From Flavobacteriales bacterium (GTDB taxonomy: Bacteria > Bacteroidota > Bacteroidia > Flavobacteriales > BACL11): DNA of 54,865 bases. A program made the translations under genes and the position numbers. The stretch spans positions 1 through 54,865 of the forward strand of contig PAHP01000007.1 of NCBI GenBank assembly GCA_002705205.1, in the 5' to 3' direction. Of this stretch, positions 18,970-30,357 are shown one piece after another. A model generated the notes under the pieces. The model did no database searches. It had not been told where the DNA came from and saw only the letters and a program-made list of their open reading frames with translations. Each line of letters opens with the position of its first letter. Position 1 is the stretch's first letter.

Positions 18970-19029
18970 ATGCTTAATATTATTCTTAGAAGTTTAAAAT
19001 CAAGTATTTTAGCAAAAATTTATAATTCC

Positions 19030-21411
19030 ATGTGGAGGGCTATTTCCAAGATAATTTTAAGGTATAGGGTTATAATCATTATAGTGATTACTGCTATTGC
19101 GTTCTTTATGGGCAATAAAGGAAGAGAAGCAAGTTTGTCTTATACAATGGCAAAATTATTGCCAGAAGATCATCAGGTTAGTATAGACTATAATAATTTC
19201 CTTAAGAAGTATGGTAATCAAAATATCTTTGTAATAGCTATTGAGGATAGTTTATTTACTAATTATGAGCATTTTAATGCTTGGAGAGATTTAAGTGATA
19301 AAATAGAAAAGATTAGTGGAGTCGAAAAAATTATATCAATTAGTAATCTCCCAATTTTATTAAAAGATCAAGAAAAAAAGCAATTAGTTGCGAGTAGTTG
19401 GTGTTCAGATAGTTTCAAAAACCAGGATGAGCTCAATGAAGCTTTTGATGTTTTAAATAAACAAGTATTTTATTCTAATCTTATTAGTTCCAATAACAAT
19501 AAAATTACGGCCTTAATTATCTCTTTAGAGGACCGGCTGATTAAATCTTCAAATAGAGAGGGTGTTATTTTTGCAATAAAAGATTTGGTTGACACTTATT
19601 CTTATACGTTTAATGCAATACCACATTATTCTGGATTACCATATATTAGAACGGTTGATTCTTTAAAAGTAAAAGAAGAGATTTCCTTATTTATTTTACT
19701 TACGGTACTTATTACCTCCTTAATACTTTTTCTTTTTTTTAGATCATTTAAGGCTACAATTTCGTCAATGATTGTGGTAATATTGGGGGTTATTTTTTCT
19801 TTTGGCACAATTTCATTATTTGGATATGAGATCTCAGTTTTAATGGCCCTGGTCCCTCCTCTTATTATTGTAATTGGAATCCCAAATTGCATTTTTTTAA
19901 TTAATAAGTTCCATAATGAGTTTAAAAGGACTAAAAGCAAGGAGCTTGCTTTGCAGATTATGATACAGAAGATTGGAAATATTACATTACTTACTAATCT
20001 TACCACTGCCTCCGGATTTGCCGCGTTTATTTTAACAAATAGTGAAACATTACAGGAGTTTGGGGTTGTTGCATCATTAAATATTATATTTATATTTTTA
20101 TTATCATTATTAATTATACCTATATTCTTTAGTTTTTCTTCACCTCCTAAGAGCAGGCATATAAAGCACCTTGATAATATTTTTGTAAGAAAACTAGTTT
20201 CTTATTTGGGATATTTAGTACAATACAAGCGTCAGCTAATCTATTCTTGTACAGTCATATTATTAGTTGTAGGATTCTTTGGAATAGTAAATATCAAAAC
20301 AACAGGCAACCTTACAGATGATTTGCCAAAAGATCAGATGCTATATAAAGATTTGAAATTTTTAGAAAAAAATTTCGGGGGTGTTATGCCTTTGGAGATA
20401 TTAGTAAATACAAAGAAGAAGAATGGGTTACTAAGGTCATATAATTTAATAAAGATGGATCAACTTGAGAAAGTAATTAGTACATACCCTGAGTTTTCAA
20501 GATCATCTTCATATATTGATATTCTAAAATACAGTAAACAAGCATTCTATAATGGAGATTCTTCGTTTTATGCTTTGCCTAATAGTCAGGAGCAAAGGAT
20601 GATACTATCTTATTTTAATAATAGTTCAACTAATTTTGGGGCTCAAAATTTATTAATGGATTCTTTAAAACAAGAAGCTAGAATTAGTTTGCGTATTGCA
20701 GACATCTCTACATCAAAGATGGATAGTATTTTTAAACATCTTAATCCTCAGATAGATAAGATTTTTGATAATGATAAATATGATGTAATAGTTACAGGAA
20801 CAACTATTGTTTTTTTAAATGGGACAAAATTTCTACTGAGGAATCTTACTTTAAGCTTGCTCCTAGTAATCGTCCTTATCTCTATTTTTATGGCTTGGAT
20901 GTTTAATTCTTTTAGAATGGTGATAGTATCTATTATCCCAAATTTAATTCCTTTATTCTTAACTGGTGCTATTATGGGTTATTTTGGAATTGCTTTAAAA
21001 CCATCTACTATTCTCGTTTTCAGTATTGCTTTTGGTATTTCTGTTGATGATACTATCCACTTTTTAGCTAAGTACCGTCAAGAGCTATTATTAAATAATT
21101 GGAATATTAGAAAATCGGTCTTCTCTGCATTAAAGGAAACGGGAGTTAGTATGTTTTATACTTCGGTTGTATTATTCTTTGGTTTTTTTATATTTGTTGC
21201 ATCTGATTTTGGAGGTACTATTGCATTAGGGCTGTTAGTGTCAATTACATTAATGATCGCTATGCTCTCAAATCTCTTGCTGCTTCCAGCACTCTTACTT
21301 TCATTAGAAAGAGTAATAAATTACGAAGCATTCCAAGAGCCTTTGTTAGAAGCATTTGATGAGGAGGAAGATATAGAATTGAATGATTTAAAGATAAAAC
21401 AAAATAATTAA
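19030..21411 (+). CDS. RND/MMPL-family exporter
   Basis: 793 residues from the ATG at 19030 ([13 protein letters not shown]). The ATG at 18970 abuts the frr terminator's T-run and adds 20 residues unlike family N-termini. Layout is the duplicated RND plan: one N-terminal membrane helix, a large periplasmic loop, five more helices (about residues 230-400), then the same again. The second half carries [16 protein letters not shown] with paired aspartates in a membrane helix. The matching place in the first half reads [12 protein letters not shown] without acidic residues, so the halves are asymmetric. Family members move lipids or hydrophobic compounds by proton motive force; cargo unknown. rfbA starts one base after its stop. 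Confidence 0.86.
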   Translation: MWRAISKIILRYRVIIIIVITAIAFFMGNKGREASLSYTMAKLLPEDHQVSIDYNNFLKKYGNQNIFVIAIEDSLFTNYEHFNAWRDLSDKIEKISGVEKIISISNLPILLKDQEKKQLVASSWCSDSFKNQDELNEAFDVLNKQVFYSNLISSNNNKITALIISLEDRLIKSSNREGVIFAIKDLVDTYSYTFNAIPHYSGLPYIRTVDSLKVKEEISLFILLTVLITSLILFLFFRSFKATISSMIVVILGVIFSFGTISLFGYEISVLMALVPPLIIVIGIPNCIFLINKFHNEFKRTKSKELALQIMIQKIGNITLLTNLTTASGFAAFILTNSETLQEFGVVASLNIIFIFLLSLLIIPIFFSFSSPPKSRHIKHLDNIFVRKLVSYLGYLVQYKRQLIYSCTVILLVVGFFGIVNIKTTGNLTDDLPKDQMLYKDLKFLEKNFGGVMPLEILVNTKKKNGLLRSYNLIKMDQLEKVISTYPEFSRSSSYIDILKYSKQAFYNGDSSFYALPNSQEQRMILSYFNNSSTNFGAQNLLMDSLKQEARISLRIADISTSKMDSIFKHLNPQIDKIFDNDKYDVIVTGTTIVFLNGTKFLLRNLTLSLLLVIVLISIFMAWMFNSFRMVIVSIIPNLIPLFLTGAIMGYFGIALKPSTILVFSIAFGISVDDTIHFLAKYRQELLLNNWNIRKSVFSALKETGVSMFYTSVVLFFGFFIFVASDFGGTIALGLLVSITLMIAMLSNLLLLPALLLSLERVINYEAFQEPLLEAFDEEEDIELNDLKIKQNN

Positions 21412-21412
21412 T

Positions 21413-22273
21413 ATGAAAGGTATAGTTTTAGCAGGAGGAGCAGGAACTAGGCTCCATCCACTTACATTAGCAATCAGTAAGCAAATGATCCCTGTTTTTG
21501 ACAAACCAATGATTTATTACCCTTTATCTACATTAATGTATTCTGGCATAAATGAGATCTTGATTATTTCAACCCCTGAGGACTTGCCTAGGTTTAAGAA
21601 ATTATTAGGCGATGGAAGTCAGTTGGGGTGTAGATTTGAATATCAGGCGCAAGAAGTCCCTAATGGTTTGGCACAAGCATTTATTTTAGGAGAAGAATTT
21701 ATAGGCAATGCTAAAGTATGTTTAGTATTAGGTGACAATATCTTCCAGATGAAAATAAAAACACTTACTGAGTGCAAATCTGTTGATGGGGGTATTGTGT
21801 TTGGTTATCATGTGAATGACCCAGAAAGATATGGTGTCGTTGAGTTTGATGAAAATTATCAGGCTTTATCATTAGAGGAAAAGCCAAAAAATCCAAAATC
21901 AAATTATGCAGTTCCAGGCTTATATTATTATGACAATTCAGTGGTTGAGATTGCCAAGAGCATAAAGCCATCTGCAAGGGGTGAATATGAGATTACAGAT
22001 ATAAATAAGGAATATCTAAGACAAGGTAAGTTGGATGTAAAAGTTTTAGGAAGAGGAACAGCCTGGTTAGACACAGGTACGTTTTCTTCATTAATGCAAG
22101 CTCACCAATATATACAAGTTATTGAGGAGAGACAAGGGAGAAAAGTTGGATGTATTGAGGAAGCAGCTTATAGAATGGGCTATATTGATAAGCAAAGATT
22201 ACTAGAAATTGCGAAGCCACTTAAAAAAAGTGGATATGGAGATTATCTTATTAATCTTATAAATAGATCATGA
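21413..22273 (+). CDS. rfbA: Glucose-1-phosphate thymidylyltransferase
   Basis: 286 residues. It makes dTDP-glucose from dTTP and glucose-1-phosphate, the first step to dTDP-rhamnose and other deoxysugars. Seen: [42 protein letters not shown], and the EITDIN and [12 protein letters not shown] motifs. No rfbB, rfbC or rfbD neighbours are present; the gene is sandwiched between an exporter and a prenyl synthase with no intergenic space, so the arrangement looks operonic though not a sugar cluster. Confidence 0.93.
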   Translation: MKGIVLAGGAGTRLHPLTLAISKQMIPVFDKPMIYYPLSTLMYSGINEILIISTPEDLPRFKKLLGDGSQLGCRFEYQAQEVPNGLAQAFILGEEFIGNAKVCLVLGDNIFQMKIKTLTECKSVDGGIVFGYHVNDPERYGVVEFDENYQALSLEEKPKNPKSNYAVPGLYYYDNSVVEIAKSIKPSARGEYEITDINKEYLRQGKLDVKVLGRGTAWLDTGTFSSLMQAHQYIQVIEERQGRKVGCIEEAAYRMGYIDKQRLLEIAKPLKKSGYGDYLINLINRS

Positions 22274-23232
22274 AAAACATCGATGCATTAGGCTTATTAA
22301 TTGAAACGGAGATTCAACAGATTTCTTACCCAAAAGAACCTGAACTATTATATGCCCCGATTAATTATATTATGGGCTTAGAGGGTAAAAGGATACGTCC
22401 TATTTTACTTTTAATTGCTCATCAATTATTTGAAGAAGATTTAACAAAGGCAATTTCGCCAGCACTTGCTGTTGAGGTGTTTCATAACTTTACATTATTG
22501 CATGACGATATTATGGATAATGCCCCTATTAGGAGAGGTAAGCCTACAGTTCATGAAAAATGGAATAATAATGTTGCAATCTTGTCAGGAGATGCAATGG
22601 TAGTTAAGGCCTTTCAAATGATGTCAGATGTCGATCCTTCTATTGTGAAATCAGTTCTAGATGTATTTAGTAAAGCAGCTATTGAAGTTTGTGAAGGACA
22701 GCAGATGGATATAGAGTTTGAAACTCAAAATGATGTTTCACTTTCTCATTATATGAAAATGATTGAGTACAAAACAGCAGTTTTATTGGCAGCTTCATTA
22801 AAGATAGGAGGAATTACCGCACGTGTTGGAAAGGATCAGCAAGACCATTTGTATGAGTTTGGTAAGAATATAGGTATTGCATTTCAGTTAAAAGATGACT
22901 TGTTAGATGTCTTTGGTGATCCTGATATTTTTGGGAAGCAGCTAGGAGGAGATATTATGGAAAATAAAAAGACATTTTTATATTTAAAAGCATTGCAATT
23001 AGCAGATACTAAAGTTAAAAAGCACTTACAAGAGTATTATAAATCTAATAATTCTGACAAAAAGATAAGTGCTGTGAAAGAAATCTTTCAAAGTTTAGAT
23101 ATTCAAAAGCATACGCTTGATATGATGAAGGCTTATTATATAAAAGCTACAAAACATTTGGATGCCATTCATTCTGAAAATAAAGCTCCGTTAATTACAT
23201 TTTCTAATAAATTACTACAAAGGGTATCTTAA
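22270..23232 (+). CDS. Polyprenyl diphosphate synthase
   Basis: 320 residues, all-trans prenyltransferase. Seen: GKRIRP, the first aspartate-rich motif [20 protein letters not shown], and the second [10 protein letters not shown] with GKQLGGDI. It condenses isopentenyl units onto an allylic diphosphate, probably to make the menaquinone side chain; product length cannot be set from the sequence by eye. It overlaps rfbA by four bases (ATGA). Confidence 0.9.
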   Translation: MKNIDALGLLIETEIQQISYPKEPELLYAPINYIMGLEGKRIRPILLLIAHQLFEEDLTKAISPALAVEVFHNFTLLHDDIMDNAPIRRGKPTVHEKWNNNVAILSGDAMVVKAFQMMSDVDPSIVKSVLDVFSKAAIEVCEGQQMDIEFETQNDVSLSHYMKMIEYKTAVLLAASLKIGGITARVGKDQQDHLYEFGKNIGIAFQLKDDLLDVFGDPDIFGKQLGGDIMENKKTFLYLKALQLADTKVKKHLQEYYKSNNSDKKISAVKEIFQSLDIQKHTLDMMKAYYIKATKHLDAIHSENKAPLITFSNKLLQRVS

Positions 23233-23368
23233 AGAAGCTTAAATTATCTTAGGGATTTTGGTGATTTCAACATTTTATATTTAAGCTAATTAATACTGAA
23301 GTTTCTTTGAAAATTAGATAAAGCTTGCAAATCAGTACCATTTTATGTTTTATATGGATAAAATTAGA

Positions 23369-23376
23369 TAATTTTG
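23369..23376 (+). promoter_or_regulatory. -7 box for sucAB
   Basis: TAATTTTG, 23 bases before the sucA ATG. An 11-base direct repeat AAATTAGATAA occurs at 23311-23321 and again at 23361-23371, overlapping this box. Confidence 0.5.
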
Positions 23377-23399
23377 CATACTAAATTGACTGATAAATA

Positions 23400-26102
23400 A
23401 TGGATAAGTTCCCCTTTTTAGGAGCCCTACATATAGGATTGATTGAGGAGATGTATGATAGATATATTCAGGACCCTCATAGTGTAGAAGGCGACTGGAG
23501 TAATTTTTTTCAAGGTTTTGATTTTGCAAAAGAGGTGTATTCTGAAGAAGATATCCCTCAAGTTTTTCAGAAAGAATTTAAGGTAATTAATTTAATTGAT
23601 GATTACAGAAAGAGTGGGCATTTATTTACTAAGACTAACCCAGTAAGGGAAAGAAGAAAATATACCCCAACATTAGACTATAAAAACTTTGGATTAGAAG
23701 AATCGGATTTAGATATTGAGTTTCAGGCAGGAGAACAAATAGGTATTGGGCCATCAACTCTAAGGGCGATTATTACTCATCTAGAGAAAGTATATTGTCA
23801 ATCTATTGGTGTAGAATATATGTATATTCGTGATCCTGAAGAAATAGAATGGATTAAGAATAGATTACATCAGAATTCAAATACTCCAAATTTTGAAGCT
23901 ATTCAAAAGAAGCATATTTTACATAAATTAAATCAGGCAGTTGCATTTGAAAATTTCTTGCATAAGAAGTTTGTTGGACAAAAAAGATTTTCATTGGAAG
24001 GATCGGAATCTTTAATCCCAGCTTTAGATGCTCTTGTAGAGCATAGTTCTGAATTAGGAGTGAAGGAATTTGTGATGGGGATGGCACATAGAGGGAGGTT
24101 AAATATGTTGGCTAATATCTTTAACAAGACGTATAAAGAGATTTTTTCAGAGTTTGAAGGTAAGCTGTATGAAGATGATGATATTTCTGGAGATGTAAAA
24201 TATCACTTAGGATTTACTTCTATTCAGCAGTGTAATAATGGAAATAATATTCAATTAAATTTAACGCCTAATCCATCTCATTTAGAGGCTGTTAATCCTG
24301 TTGTAGAAGGAATTACGAGAGCTAAATTAGACAGTAAATATAATGGAGATGTAAATAAGATTTTACCTATTTTATTGCATGGTGATGCTGCAGTTGCTGG
24401 TCAGGGTATAGTTTATGAGGTAATTCAAATGGCTCAGTTAGATGGTTATCAAACTGGAGGTACAATTCATATTGCAGTAAATAATCAAGTTGGGTTTACT
24501 ACTAATTATTTGGATGCCAGGTCAAGTACTTATTGCACTGATGTTGCTAAGGTTACTTTATCTCCAGTATTTCATGTAAATGGGGATGATGTGGAGGCTG
24601 TTGTACATGCCTTACAGATAGCAGTTGAGTATAGACAGAAATACCATAAAGATGTTTTTATTGATTTATTGTGCTACAGAAAATATGGGCATAATGAAGG
24701 TGATGAACCAAGATTTACACAACCAAAATTATATGAAGCAATTTCAAAACATAAAAATCCTAGAGAGATTTATAAGGAAAAATTAATGAATGAGGGTGTT
24801 GTTGAGGCTAGTATTGCAAAAGAGCTAGAGCAGGATTTTCAATCGTTATTACAAGATAGGTTTGATGAAGCAAAGGAAATTAAAAAAGCAAAAATTACAC
24901 CTTTTTTAAGAGAGGAGTGGAGTTCAATAAAAAGAAACTTTAATGAGAATTTTAAAGGATCAGATGCTACAAACATTAAAGCAGAAAAGTTAAGAGATTT
25001 AGCAAAATACTTGTACAATGTACCTGAATTTAATAAGCTATTTAAGAAAACTAGGAAGTTGTTAACTGACAGAAAAAATATGGTAGAAGAGAAAGATTCT
25101 TTAGATTGGGCAATGGGAGAATTATTAGCTTACGCCTCACTATTAGATGAGGGCCATGATGTAAGACTTAGTGGACAAGATGTAGAAAGAGGAACTTTTT
25201 CACATAGGCATGCTATTTTAAAAGTTGAGCAATCAGAAGAAGAAGTTTGTCCTTTAAATAATATAAGTACTACTGCAAAATTTGAAGCATATAATTCTTT
25301 GCTTTCTGAGTATGGAGTTCTTGGGTTTGATTATGGATATTCTATGGCGCGACCAAACGCATTAACAATCTGGGAGGCGCAGTTTGGTGATTTTTCAAAT
25401 GGAGCTCAGATTATCTTAGATCAGTTTATTTCTTGTGGAGAAGATAAATGGAAAGTGATGAGTGGCTTGGTTATGTTATTGCCACATGGATATGAAGGGC
25501 AAGGGGCAGAGCATTCTTCTGCAAGACTTGAGAGATATCTACAGCTTTGTGCAAAGTATAACATGCAAATAGTAAACTGTACGACACCAGCAAATTTCTA
25601 TCATGTAATACGTAGGCAGTTAAAGAGACCTTTTAGAAAGCCTTTAGTTGTGTTTACACCTAAAAGTTTATTACGACATCCAAGGTGTGTCTCTTCGATT
25701 ACTGATCTTTCAAATGGCATGTTTGAGGCAATTATTGACGATACTATTAATGAAGAATTGGTAGATAAATTAGTATTGTGTAGTGGAAAGATCTATTATG
25801 AATTATTAGAAAAGAGAGAGCAGGAAGGAATTGAAAATGTAGCTTTAGTTAGAGTAGAACAGATTTTTCCATTAGACAAGGGGTATATTAAATCCTTAGT
25901 TAAAAAATATAATGTAAAAGAACTAGTTTGGGTACAGGAAGAACCAGAAAATATGGGAGCTTGGACCTTTATATTATCCGAGTTGAGAATGTTAGGTATT
26001 AGTGTAATTTCAAGAGAAGCTTCAGCAGCAACGGCAACGGGATCTAGTAAAATCTCATTAGTAGAACAAAACAAAATAATTGATAAAGTTTTTAAAAAAT
26101 AA
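23400..26102 (+). CDS. sucA: 2-oxoglutarate dehydrogenase E1
   Basis: 900 residues, normal length. Thiamine-dependent E1 that decarboxylates 2-oxoglutarate and passes the succinyl group to lipoyl-E2. Seen: the N-terminal E2-binding stretch (GALHIGLIEEMYDRYIQDP), VMGMAHRGRLNMLANI, LHGDAAVAGQGIVYE, CYRKYGHNEGDEPRFTQP, and the C-terminal transketolase part with LLPHGYEGQGAEHSSARLER. sucB begins three bases after the stop. It faces korAB, which uses the same substrate with ferredoxin. Confidence 0.96.
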   Translation: MDKFPFLGALHIGLIEEMYDRYIQDPHSVEGDWSNFFQGFDFAKEVYSEEDIPQVFQKEFKVINLIDDYRKSGHLFTKTNPVRERRKYTPTLDYKNFGLEESDLDIEFQAGEQIGIGPSTLRAIITHLEKVYCQSIGVEYMYIRDPEEIEWIKNRLHQNSNTPNFEAIQKKHILHKLNQAVAFENFLHKKFVGQKRFSLEGSESLIPALDALVEHSSELGVKEFVMGMAHRGRLNMLANIFNKTYKEIFSEFEGKLYEDDDISGDVKYHLGFTSIQQCNNGNNIQLNLTPNPSHLEAVNPVVEGITRAKLDSKYNGDVNKILPILLHGDAAVAGQGIVYEVIQMAQLDGYQTGGTIHIAVNNQVGFTTNYLDARSSTYCTDVAKVTLSPVFHVNGDDVEAVVHALQIAVEYRQKYHKDVFIDLLCYRKYGHNEGDEPRFTQPKLYEAISKHKNPREIYKEKLMNEGVVEASIAKELEQDFQSLLQDRFDEAKEIKKAKITPFLREEWSSIKRNFNENFKGSDATNIKAEKLRDLAKYLYNVPEFNKLFKKTRKLLTDRKNMVEEKDSLDWAMGELLAYASLLDEGHDVRLSGQDVERGTFSHRHAILKVEQSEEEVCPLNNISTTAKFEAYNSLLSEYGVLGFDYGYSMARPNALTIWEAQFGDFSNGAQIILDQFISCGEDKWKVMSGLVMLLPHGYEGQGAEHSSARLERYLQLCAKYNMQIVNCTTPANFYHVIRRQLKRPFRKPLVVFTPKSLLRHPRCVSSITDLSNGMFEAIIDDTINEELVDKLVLCSGKIYYELLEKREQEGIENVALVRVEQIFPLDKGYIKSLVKKYNVKELVWVQEEPENMGAWTFILSELRMLGISVISREASAATATGSSKISLVEQNKIIDKVFKK

Positions 26103-26105
26103 AAC

Positions 26106-27308
26106 ATGTTATTAGAAATGAAAGTCCCAAGCCCTGGGGAGTCTATATCAGAAGTAGAAATCGCAGAATGGTTAGTTGAAGATGGTGATTATGTCGATAA
26201 AGATCAGCCTATTGCAGAGATAGATTCTGATAAAGCTACCTTAGAACTGCCTGCTGAAGAAAGTGGCACCATCAAAATTGTTGTTCATAATGGAGAAACT
26301 GTTTCTGTAGGTGATGTAGTATGTATTATTGATACTTCTAAAAAGGGAAAGGGGAGGTCCGCTTTAACTAAAGAAATAGTTTCAACAAAACCAAAGGAAG
26401 CCGCAGAATCTAACTCATCGATATCTCCATCAACTATAGAGCTAGAAAAAGCAACTCCATTAGCTTCTGCTATGATTAGTAAACATGATATTCCAGCAGA
26501 ACAATTAAAAGGGACTGGAAAAGCAGGGAAAATTACTAAAAATGATGTGTTAGGTGTTATAACTAATATCTCAGTTGATGGTCCTAGAGGCACTTCTACT
26601 AAAAAGATGTCTTCATTGAGGAGAAAAATTGCACGAAGATTAGTATCCGTCAAAAATGAAACAGCTATGCTTACTACTTTTAATGAGGTAGATATGACTG
26701 AAATTTTTGTGATTAGAAAGGAATATAAAGAAGAGTTTAAGGAAAAATATGGTGTTGGATTAGGCTTTATGTCTTTCTTTACTAAGGCAGTTACTACTGC
26801 TTTAAAAGATTTTAAGGACGTAAATGCAATGATAGATGGAGATAAAGTAATCCATCATAATTATACAGACATAGGCATTGCGGTAAGTGCTCCAAAAGGA
26901 TTAATGGTTCCTGTTCTTAGAAATGCTGAACTAATGAATTTTCAGGAAATAGAATTAGAGATTAAGCGTTTAGCAATAAAAGCAAGAGATGGAAAAATTA
27001 CGATTAATGAAATGTTAGGAGGAACTTTTACTATTACAAATGGAGGAATATTTGGATCTATGCTTTCTACGCCTATAATTAACCCCCCACAGTCCGCAAT
27101 ATTAGGAATGCATAATATTGTAGAACGACCAGTTGCGCTTGAGGGTAAGGTTAAGATTAGACCGATTATGTATGTTGCACTTTCTTATGATCATAGGATT
27201 ATTGATGGTAAAGAATCAGTAGGATTCTTATGTAGAGTAAAAGAATGTTTGGAAGATCCTACTACACATTTGATGGATGGAGATGTGAGAAAGACTCTAG
27301 AGTTATAA
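26106..27308 (+). CDS. sucB: Dihydrolipoyl succinyltransferase (E2)
   Basis: 400 residues. Lipoyl domain residues 1-75 with the lipoylated lysine in [11 protein letters not shown] (Lys43), a Ser/Thr/Pro linker, an E3-binding domain ([21 protein letters not shown], about 120-155) and the catalytic core ending with [16 protein letters not shown] (His and Asp of HxxxDG). It transfers succinyl to CoA. Co-transcribed with sucA; the E3 lipoamide dehydrogenase is not in this window. Confidence 0.95.
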   Translation: MLLEMKVPSPGESISEVEIAEWLVEDGDYVDKDQPIAEIDSDKATLELPAEESGTIKIVVHNGETVSVGDVVCIIDTSKKGKGRSALTKEIVSTKPKEAAESNSSISPSTIELEKATPLASAMISKHDIPAEQLKGTGKAGKITKNDVLGVITNISVDGPRGTSTKKMSSLRRKIARRLVSVKNETAMLTTFNEVDMTEIFVIRKEYKEEFKEKYGVGLGFMSFFTKAVTTALKDFKDVNAMIDGDKVIHHNYTDIGIAVSAPKGLMVPVLRNAELMNFQEIELEIKRLAIKARDGKITINEMLGGTFTITNGGIFGSMLSTPIINPPQSAILGMHNIVERPVALEGKVKIRPIMYVALSYDHRIIDGKESVGFLCRVKECLEDPTTHLMDGDVRKTLEL

Positions 27309-27331
27309 AGAGTTAATTAGGAATCTTTTGA

Positions 27332-28336
27332 TTATACTTCCCAAGTATTACCTGATTGTAATAGGTCATCTACATTATTAAAAGCGCTATTTTTTTTCTC
27401 ATATTTTAATTGTGAGACGATTTCGCTATCAAAGGTAGGTCTATTTACATTTCTGATAATACCAAGAGCAATAGGAAATAAAGGAGGTCTCATACGAGCT
27501 AGCATAGCATGTAAAGTTGGATCTTGTTCTTTTGAATTATGGACTAAGATATGATCTTCATTTATCCCGTTTTCACCAATAGTAACAATTTCTAATTTAA
27601 ATCCATTTAGCTGTATCCCTTTATTCATTTCAGAGCCAAATATCATTGGTTTTCCATGCTCTAATATAAGCTGATGATCTTTTTTAACATCTTTTGCAGT
27701 TATATTTGAAAAAGTTTTATCATTAAAAATTACACAGTTTTGTAAAATCTCAATTAATGATGTTCCTCTATGTCCTTCTCCTTCTATAAAAATTTGCTGC
27801 ATTAACTTTGGATTAGTATCTACTACTCTTGCAAAGAATGATGCTTGTGCTCCAATAGCTAAGTCTGATGGAGAAAAAGGTTCGTCAGTAGTGCCGTGAG
27901 GATTTGATTTTGTTTGTATACCTTTTTTAGAAGTAGGCGAAAATTGCCCTTTTGTTAATCCATAGATCTCGTTATTAAAAAGAAGAATGTTAATGTCAAT
28001 ATTTCTTCTGAGTGCATGTATGAAATGGTTTCCCCCAATAGCTAAAGCATCTCCATCTCCTGTAATTTGCCAAACACTAAGATTTGGATTAGCAAGTTTT
28101 ATTCCCGTGGCAAAAGCAGGAGCTCTGCCATGTATAGAATGAAAGCCATAGGCTTCCATATAATATGGAAAACGAGAAGAACATCCAATGCCAGAAATGA
28201 AAACAAAGTCTTCTCTTTTTCTTTCTAGATTGGGTAGTGCTTTTTGAATGGATCTCAATATTGCATAGTCTCCACATCCTGGACACCACTTTACTTCTTG
28301 ATCGCTTGTAAAATCTTTATTTGTTAAATGTTCCAT
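27332..28336 (-). CDS. korB: 2-oxoacid:ferredoxin oxidoreductase, beta subunit (probably 2-oxoglutarate)
   Basis: 334 residues. It carries the thiamine site GDGDALAIGGNHFIHALRRNI with NNEIYGLTKGQFSPTS and the [4Fe-4S] ligands of WCPGCGD plus GIGCSS. With KorA it oxidises a 2-oxoacid to acyl-CoA while reducing ferredoxin. Specificity for 2-oxoglutarate is inferred from similarity to Bacteroidota KorAB and from the sucAB neighbours. It starts one base after korA stops. The gap to convergent sucB is 23 bases with no visible terminator. Confidence 0.9.
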   Translation of the reverse strand: MEHLTNKDFTSDQEVKWCPGCGDYAILRSIQKALPNLERKREDFVFISGIGCSSRFPYYMEAYGFHSIHGRAPAFATGIKLANPNLSVWQITGDGDALAIGGNHFIHALRRNIDINILLFNNEIYGLTKGQFSPTSKKGIQTKSNPHGTTDEPFSPSDLAIGAQASFFARVVDTNPKLMQQIFIEGEGHRGTSLIEILQNCVIFNDKTFSNITAKDVKKDHQLILEHGKPMIFGSEMNKGIQLNGFKLEIVTIGENGINEDHILVHNSKEQDPTLHAMLARMRPPLFPIALGIIRNVNRPTFDSEIVSQLKYEKKNSAFNNVDDLLQSGNTWEV

Positions 28337-28337
28337 A

Positions 28338-30182
28338 TTACTTTTTTAATAAAGTTCTAAAATGAGATTCTAACTCTAAAGTTGTGAATGGAAGTCCTTG
28401 TAGCTTATTATATTGTTTAAACACCTTTCCTTCAAAATTCATCCGTAAATAATTTGCAAACTGCCCTGAATTTAATTCGCAAACAACAATGGTATTATAT
28501 TTTTTTAGTAAAGAAGCAGTATTTTTAGGTAAAGGTTTTATATAGTTAAAATGAATTAATGCAATACTCTCCCCTTCACTAATAAGATTATCTACAGCAG
28601 AGTATAAAGATCCGTATGTCCCTCCCCATCCAATTACTAATAAATCGGCTGATTTTCCCCCAAATACCTCTTGATTTGGAATAATTTCTGCTATTCTTTT
28701 TATCTTCTCTTCCCTTATTGAGCACATCTTTTCATGGTTTTCGGGGTCATAGGATACATTTCCAGTAATATGTTCTTTTTCTAACCCTCCTAGCCTGTGT
28801 TCTAGTCCTTTTGTGCCTGGTATGGCTAGTTTTCTTGCAAGAGTTTTTTTATCTCTTAAATAAGGCTGATATTCTTTTCCTTCTTTTGCAATATTAGGAA
28901 GTATATCTGGCATATCTTTAGTTGACTTTATCTTCCAAGGTTCTGCTCCATTTCCTAAATACCCATCTGAAAGTAATATTACAGGAGTATTATGCTCCAA
29001 TGTAATTTTTGATGCCATATAAGACCAGTCAAAACAATTAGCTGGCGTAGAGCTCGCTAATATGACTACAGGGCTTTCTCCATTTCTTCCAAATAGGGCT
29101 TGAAGTAAGTCTGATTGCTCTGTTTTTGTTGGTAATCCTGTAGAAGGGCCTCCTCTTTGCACATCTACTACTACTAAAGGTAATTCAGTCATGACAGCTA
29201 ATCCTATAGCCTCTCCTTTTAGTGATAATCCAGGACCTGAAGTAGTTGTAATTCCTAAATTCCCAGCAAAACTGGCTCCTATTGCAGAGCAAATACCTGC
29301 AATTTCATCTTCTGCCTGAAATGTTTTTACACCTAAATTTTTATATTTAGCTAGTTCGTGTAATATATCAGATGCCGGAGTGATTGGATAAGATCCCAAG
29401 AAAAGTTCTTTTCTTGCTTTTTCAGCAGCTGCTAAAAACCCCCAGGCTAAAGCTTGATTTCCCATGACATTTCTGTAAGTTCCTTTTCTTAGGCTTGCAG
29501 GAAGCACAGTGTAAGATGAGGTTAAAGCCTCAATAGTATCCGCAAAATTATAACCAGCATGCATAACCTTGATATTTGCTTCAACAATTTCTGGTCTTTT
29601 AGAAAATTTCTTTTTTAGAAAGGTTTCTGTTTGTGTCATGGGTCGATTAAACATCCAATAAACTATTCCTAGTGCAAACATGTTCTTAGATCTGCCAATA
29701 CTCTTTCCTTCTATACCAGAATTTCTTAAGGTTTCTCTTGTAAGTTTAGTTATTGGAGCTTGAATAATGTTAAAGCCTTCAAATGAGTTATCTTCTAATG
29801 GTGAATTTTCATATCCTGCTTTCTCTAAGTCTTTTTTAGTAAAGGAGTCAATATTAACAATGATAGTTCCTCCTTTTTTAATCCAATTTTTATTTGCTTT
29901 TAGTGCTGCAGGGTTCATTGCTACTAATACATCTGCAATATCTCCTGGAGTATTTATATCAATTCTTCCAATATGTATCTGAAAACCTGAAACTCCAGCA
30001 ACTGTGCCTTGAGGAGCTCTAATTTCTGCAGGAAAATCAGGAAAAGTAGCTAAATCATTTCCTAAAATAGCAGAAGTATCGGTAAATTGAGTTCCTGTAA
30101 GTTGCATTCCGTCTCCAGAATCTCCAGCAAATTTAATTACTACTTTCTCTAAATCAATGACTTTCCTATTATTCCCCTCCAT
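28338..30182 (-). CDS. korA: 2-oxoacid:ferredoxin oxidoreductase, fused gamma-alpha subunit
   Basis: 614 residues. The gamma domain comes first (VVIKFAGDSGDGMQLTGTQF, about residues 1-200), then the alpha domain (NQALAWGFLAAAEKARKELFLGSYPITPASDILHEL ... TTTSGPGLSLKGEAIGLAVM), with VDVQRGGPSTGLPTKTEQSDL. This gamma-alpha fusion is the normal KorA form in Bacteroidota. It is oxygen-tolerant in some aerobes. Divergent from a dicluster ferredoxin gene that is its likely electron acceptor. Confidence 0.9.
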   Translation of the reverse strand: MEGNNRKVIDLEKVVIKFAGDSGDGMQLTGTQFTDTSAILGNDLATFPDFPAEIRAPQGTVAGVSGFQIHIGRIDINTPGDIADVLVAMNPAALKANKNWIKKGGTIIVNIDSFTKKDLEKAGYENSPLEDNSFEGFNIIQAPITKLTRETLRNSGIEGKSIGRSKNMFALGIVYWMFNRPMTQTETFLKKKFSKRPEIVEANIKVMHAGYNFADTIEALTSSYTVLPASLRKGTYRNVMGNQALAWGFLAAAEKARKELFLGSYPITPASDILHELAKYKNLGVKTFQAEDEIAGICSAIGASFAGNLGITTTSGPGLSLKGEAIGLAVMTELPLVVVDVQRGGPSTGLPTKTEQSDLLQALFGRNGESPVVILASSTPANCFDWSYMASKITLEHNTPVILLSDGYLGNGAEPWKIKSTKDMPDILPNIAKEGKEYQPYLRDKKTLARKLAIPGTKGLEHRLGGLEKEHITGNVSYDPENHEKMCSIREEKIKRIAEIIPNQEVFGGKSADLLVIGWGGTYGSLYSAVDNLISEGESIALIHFNYIKPLPKNTASLLKKYNTIVVCELNSGQFANYLRMNFEGKVFKQYNKLQGLPFTTLELESHFRTLLKK

Positions 30183-30214
30183 TAGTTAGCTTACAGTAAA
30201 AAGATTAACAAAAG

Positions 30215-30222
30215 CAAAAATA
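30215..30222 (-). promoter_or_regulatory. -7 box for korAB
   Basis: TATTTTTG on the minus strand, 32 bases before the korA ATG. No convincing -33. Confidence 0.45.
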
Positions 30223-30323
30223 CAAAGCTTACTTGTACTTTTATAGTTATTACTTAGTTTTTTATACCTAATTTAGATTCAGAATAAATTATATCTGCAT
30301 GTTTTATGATATATAAAAAGATA

Positions 30324-30331
30324 TATTTTTG
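30324..30331 (+). promoter_or_regulatory. -7 box for the ferredoxin gene
   Basis: TATTTTTG, 26 bases before the ferredoxin ATG. It lies about 100 bases from the korAB box on the other strand, so the two genes could share control. Confidence 0.5.
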
Positions 30332-30357
30332 TATTTTAATATTAGTAAACTAAAAAA

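Noticed and set aside
18970-19029. ATG directly after the frr terminator as the exporter start
   Set aside because: The transcript would need to start inside the terminator; family N-termini match [13 protein letters not shown] at 19030.
27309-27331. Shared terminator between sucB and korB
   Set aside because: No inverted repeat or T-run is visible in the 23-base gap.
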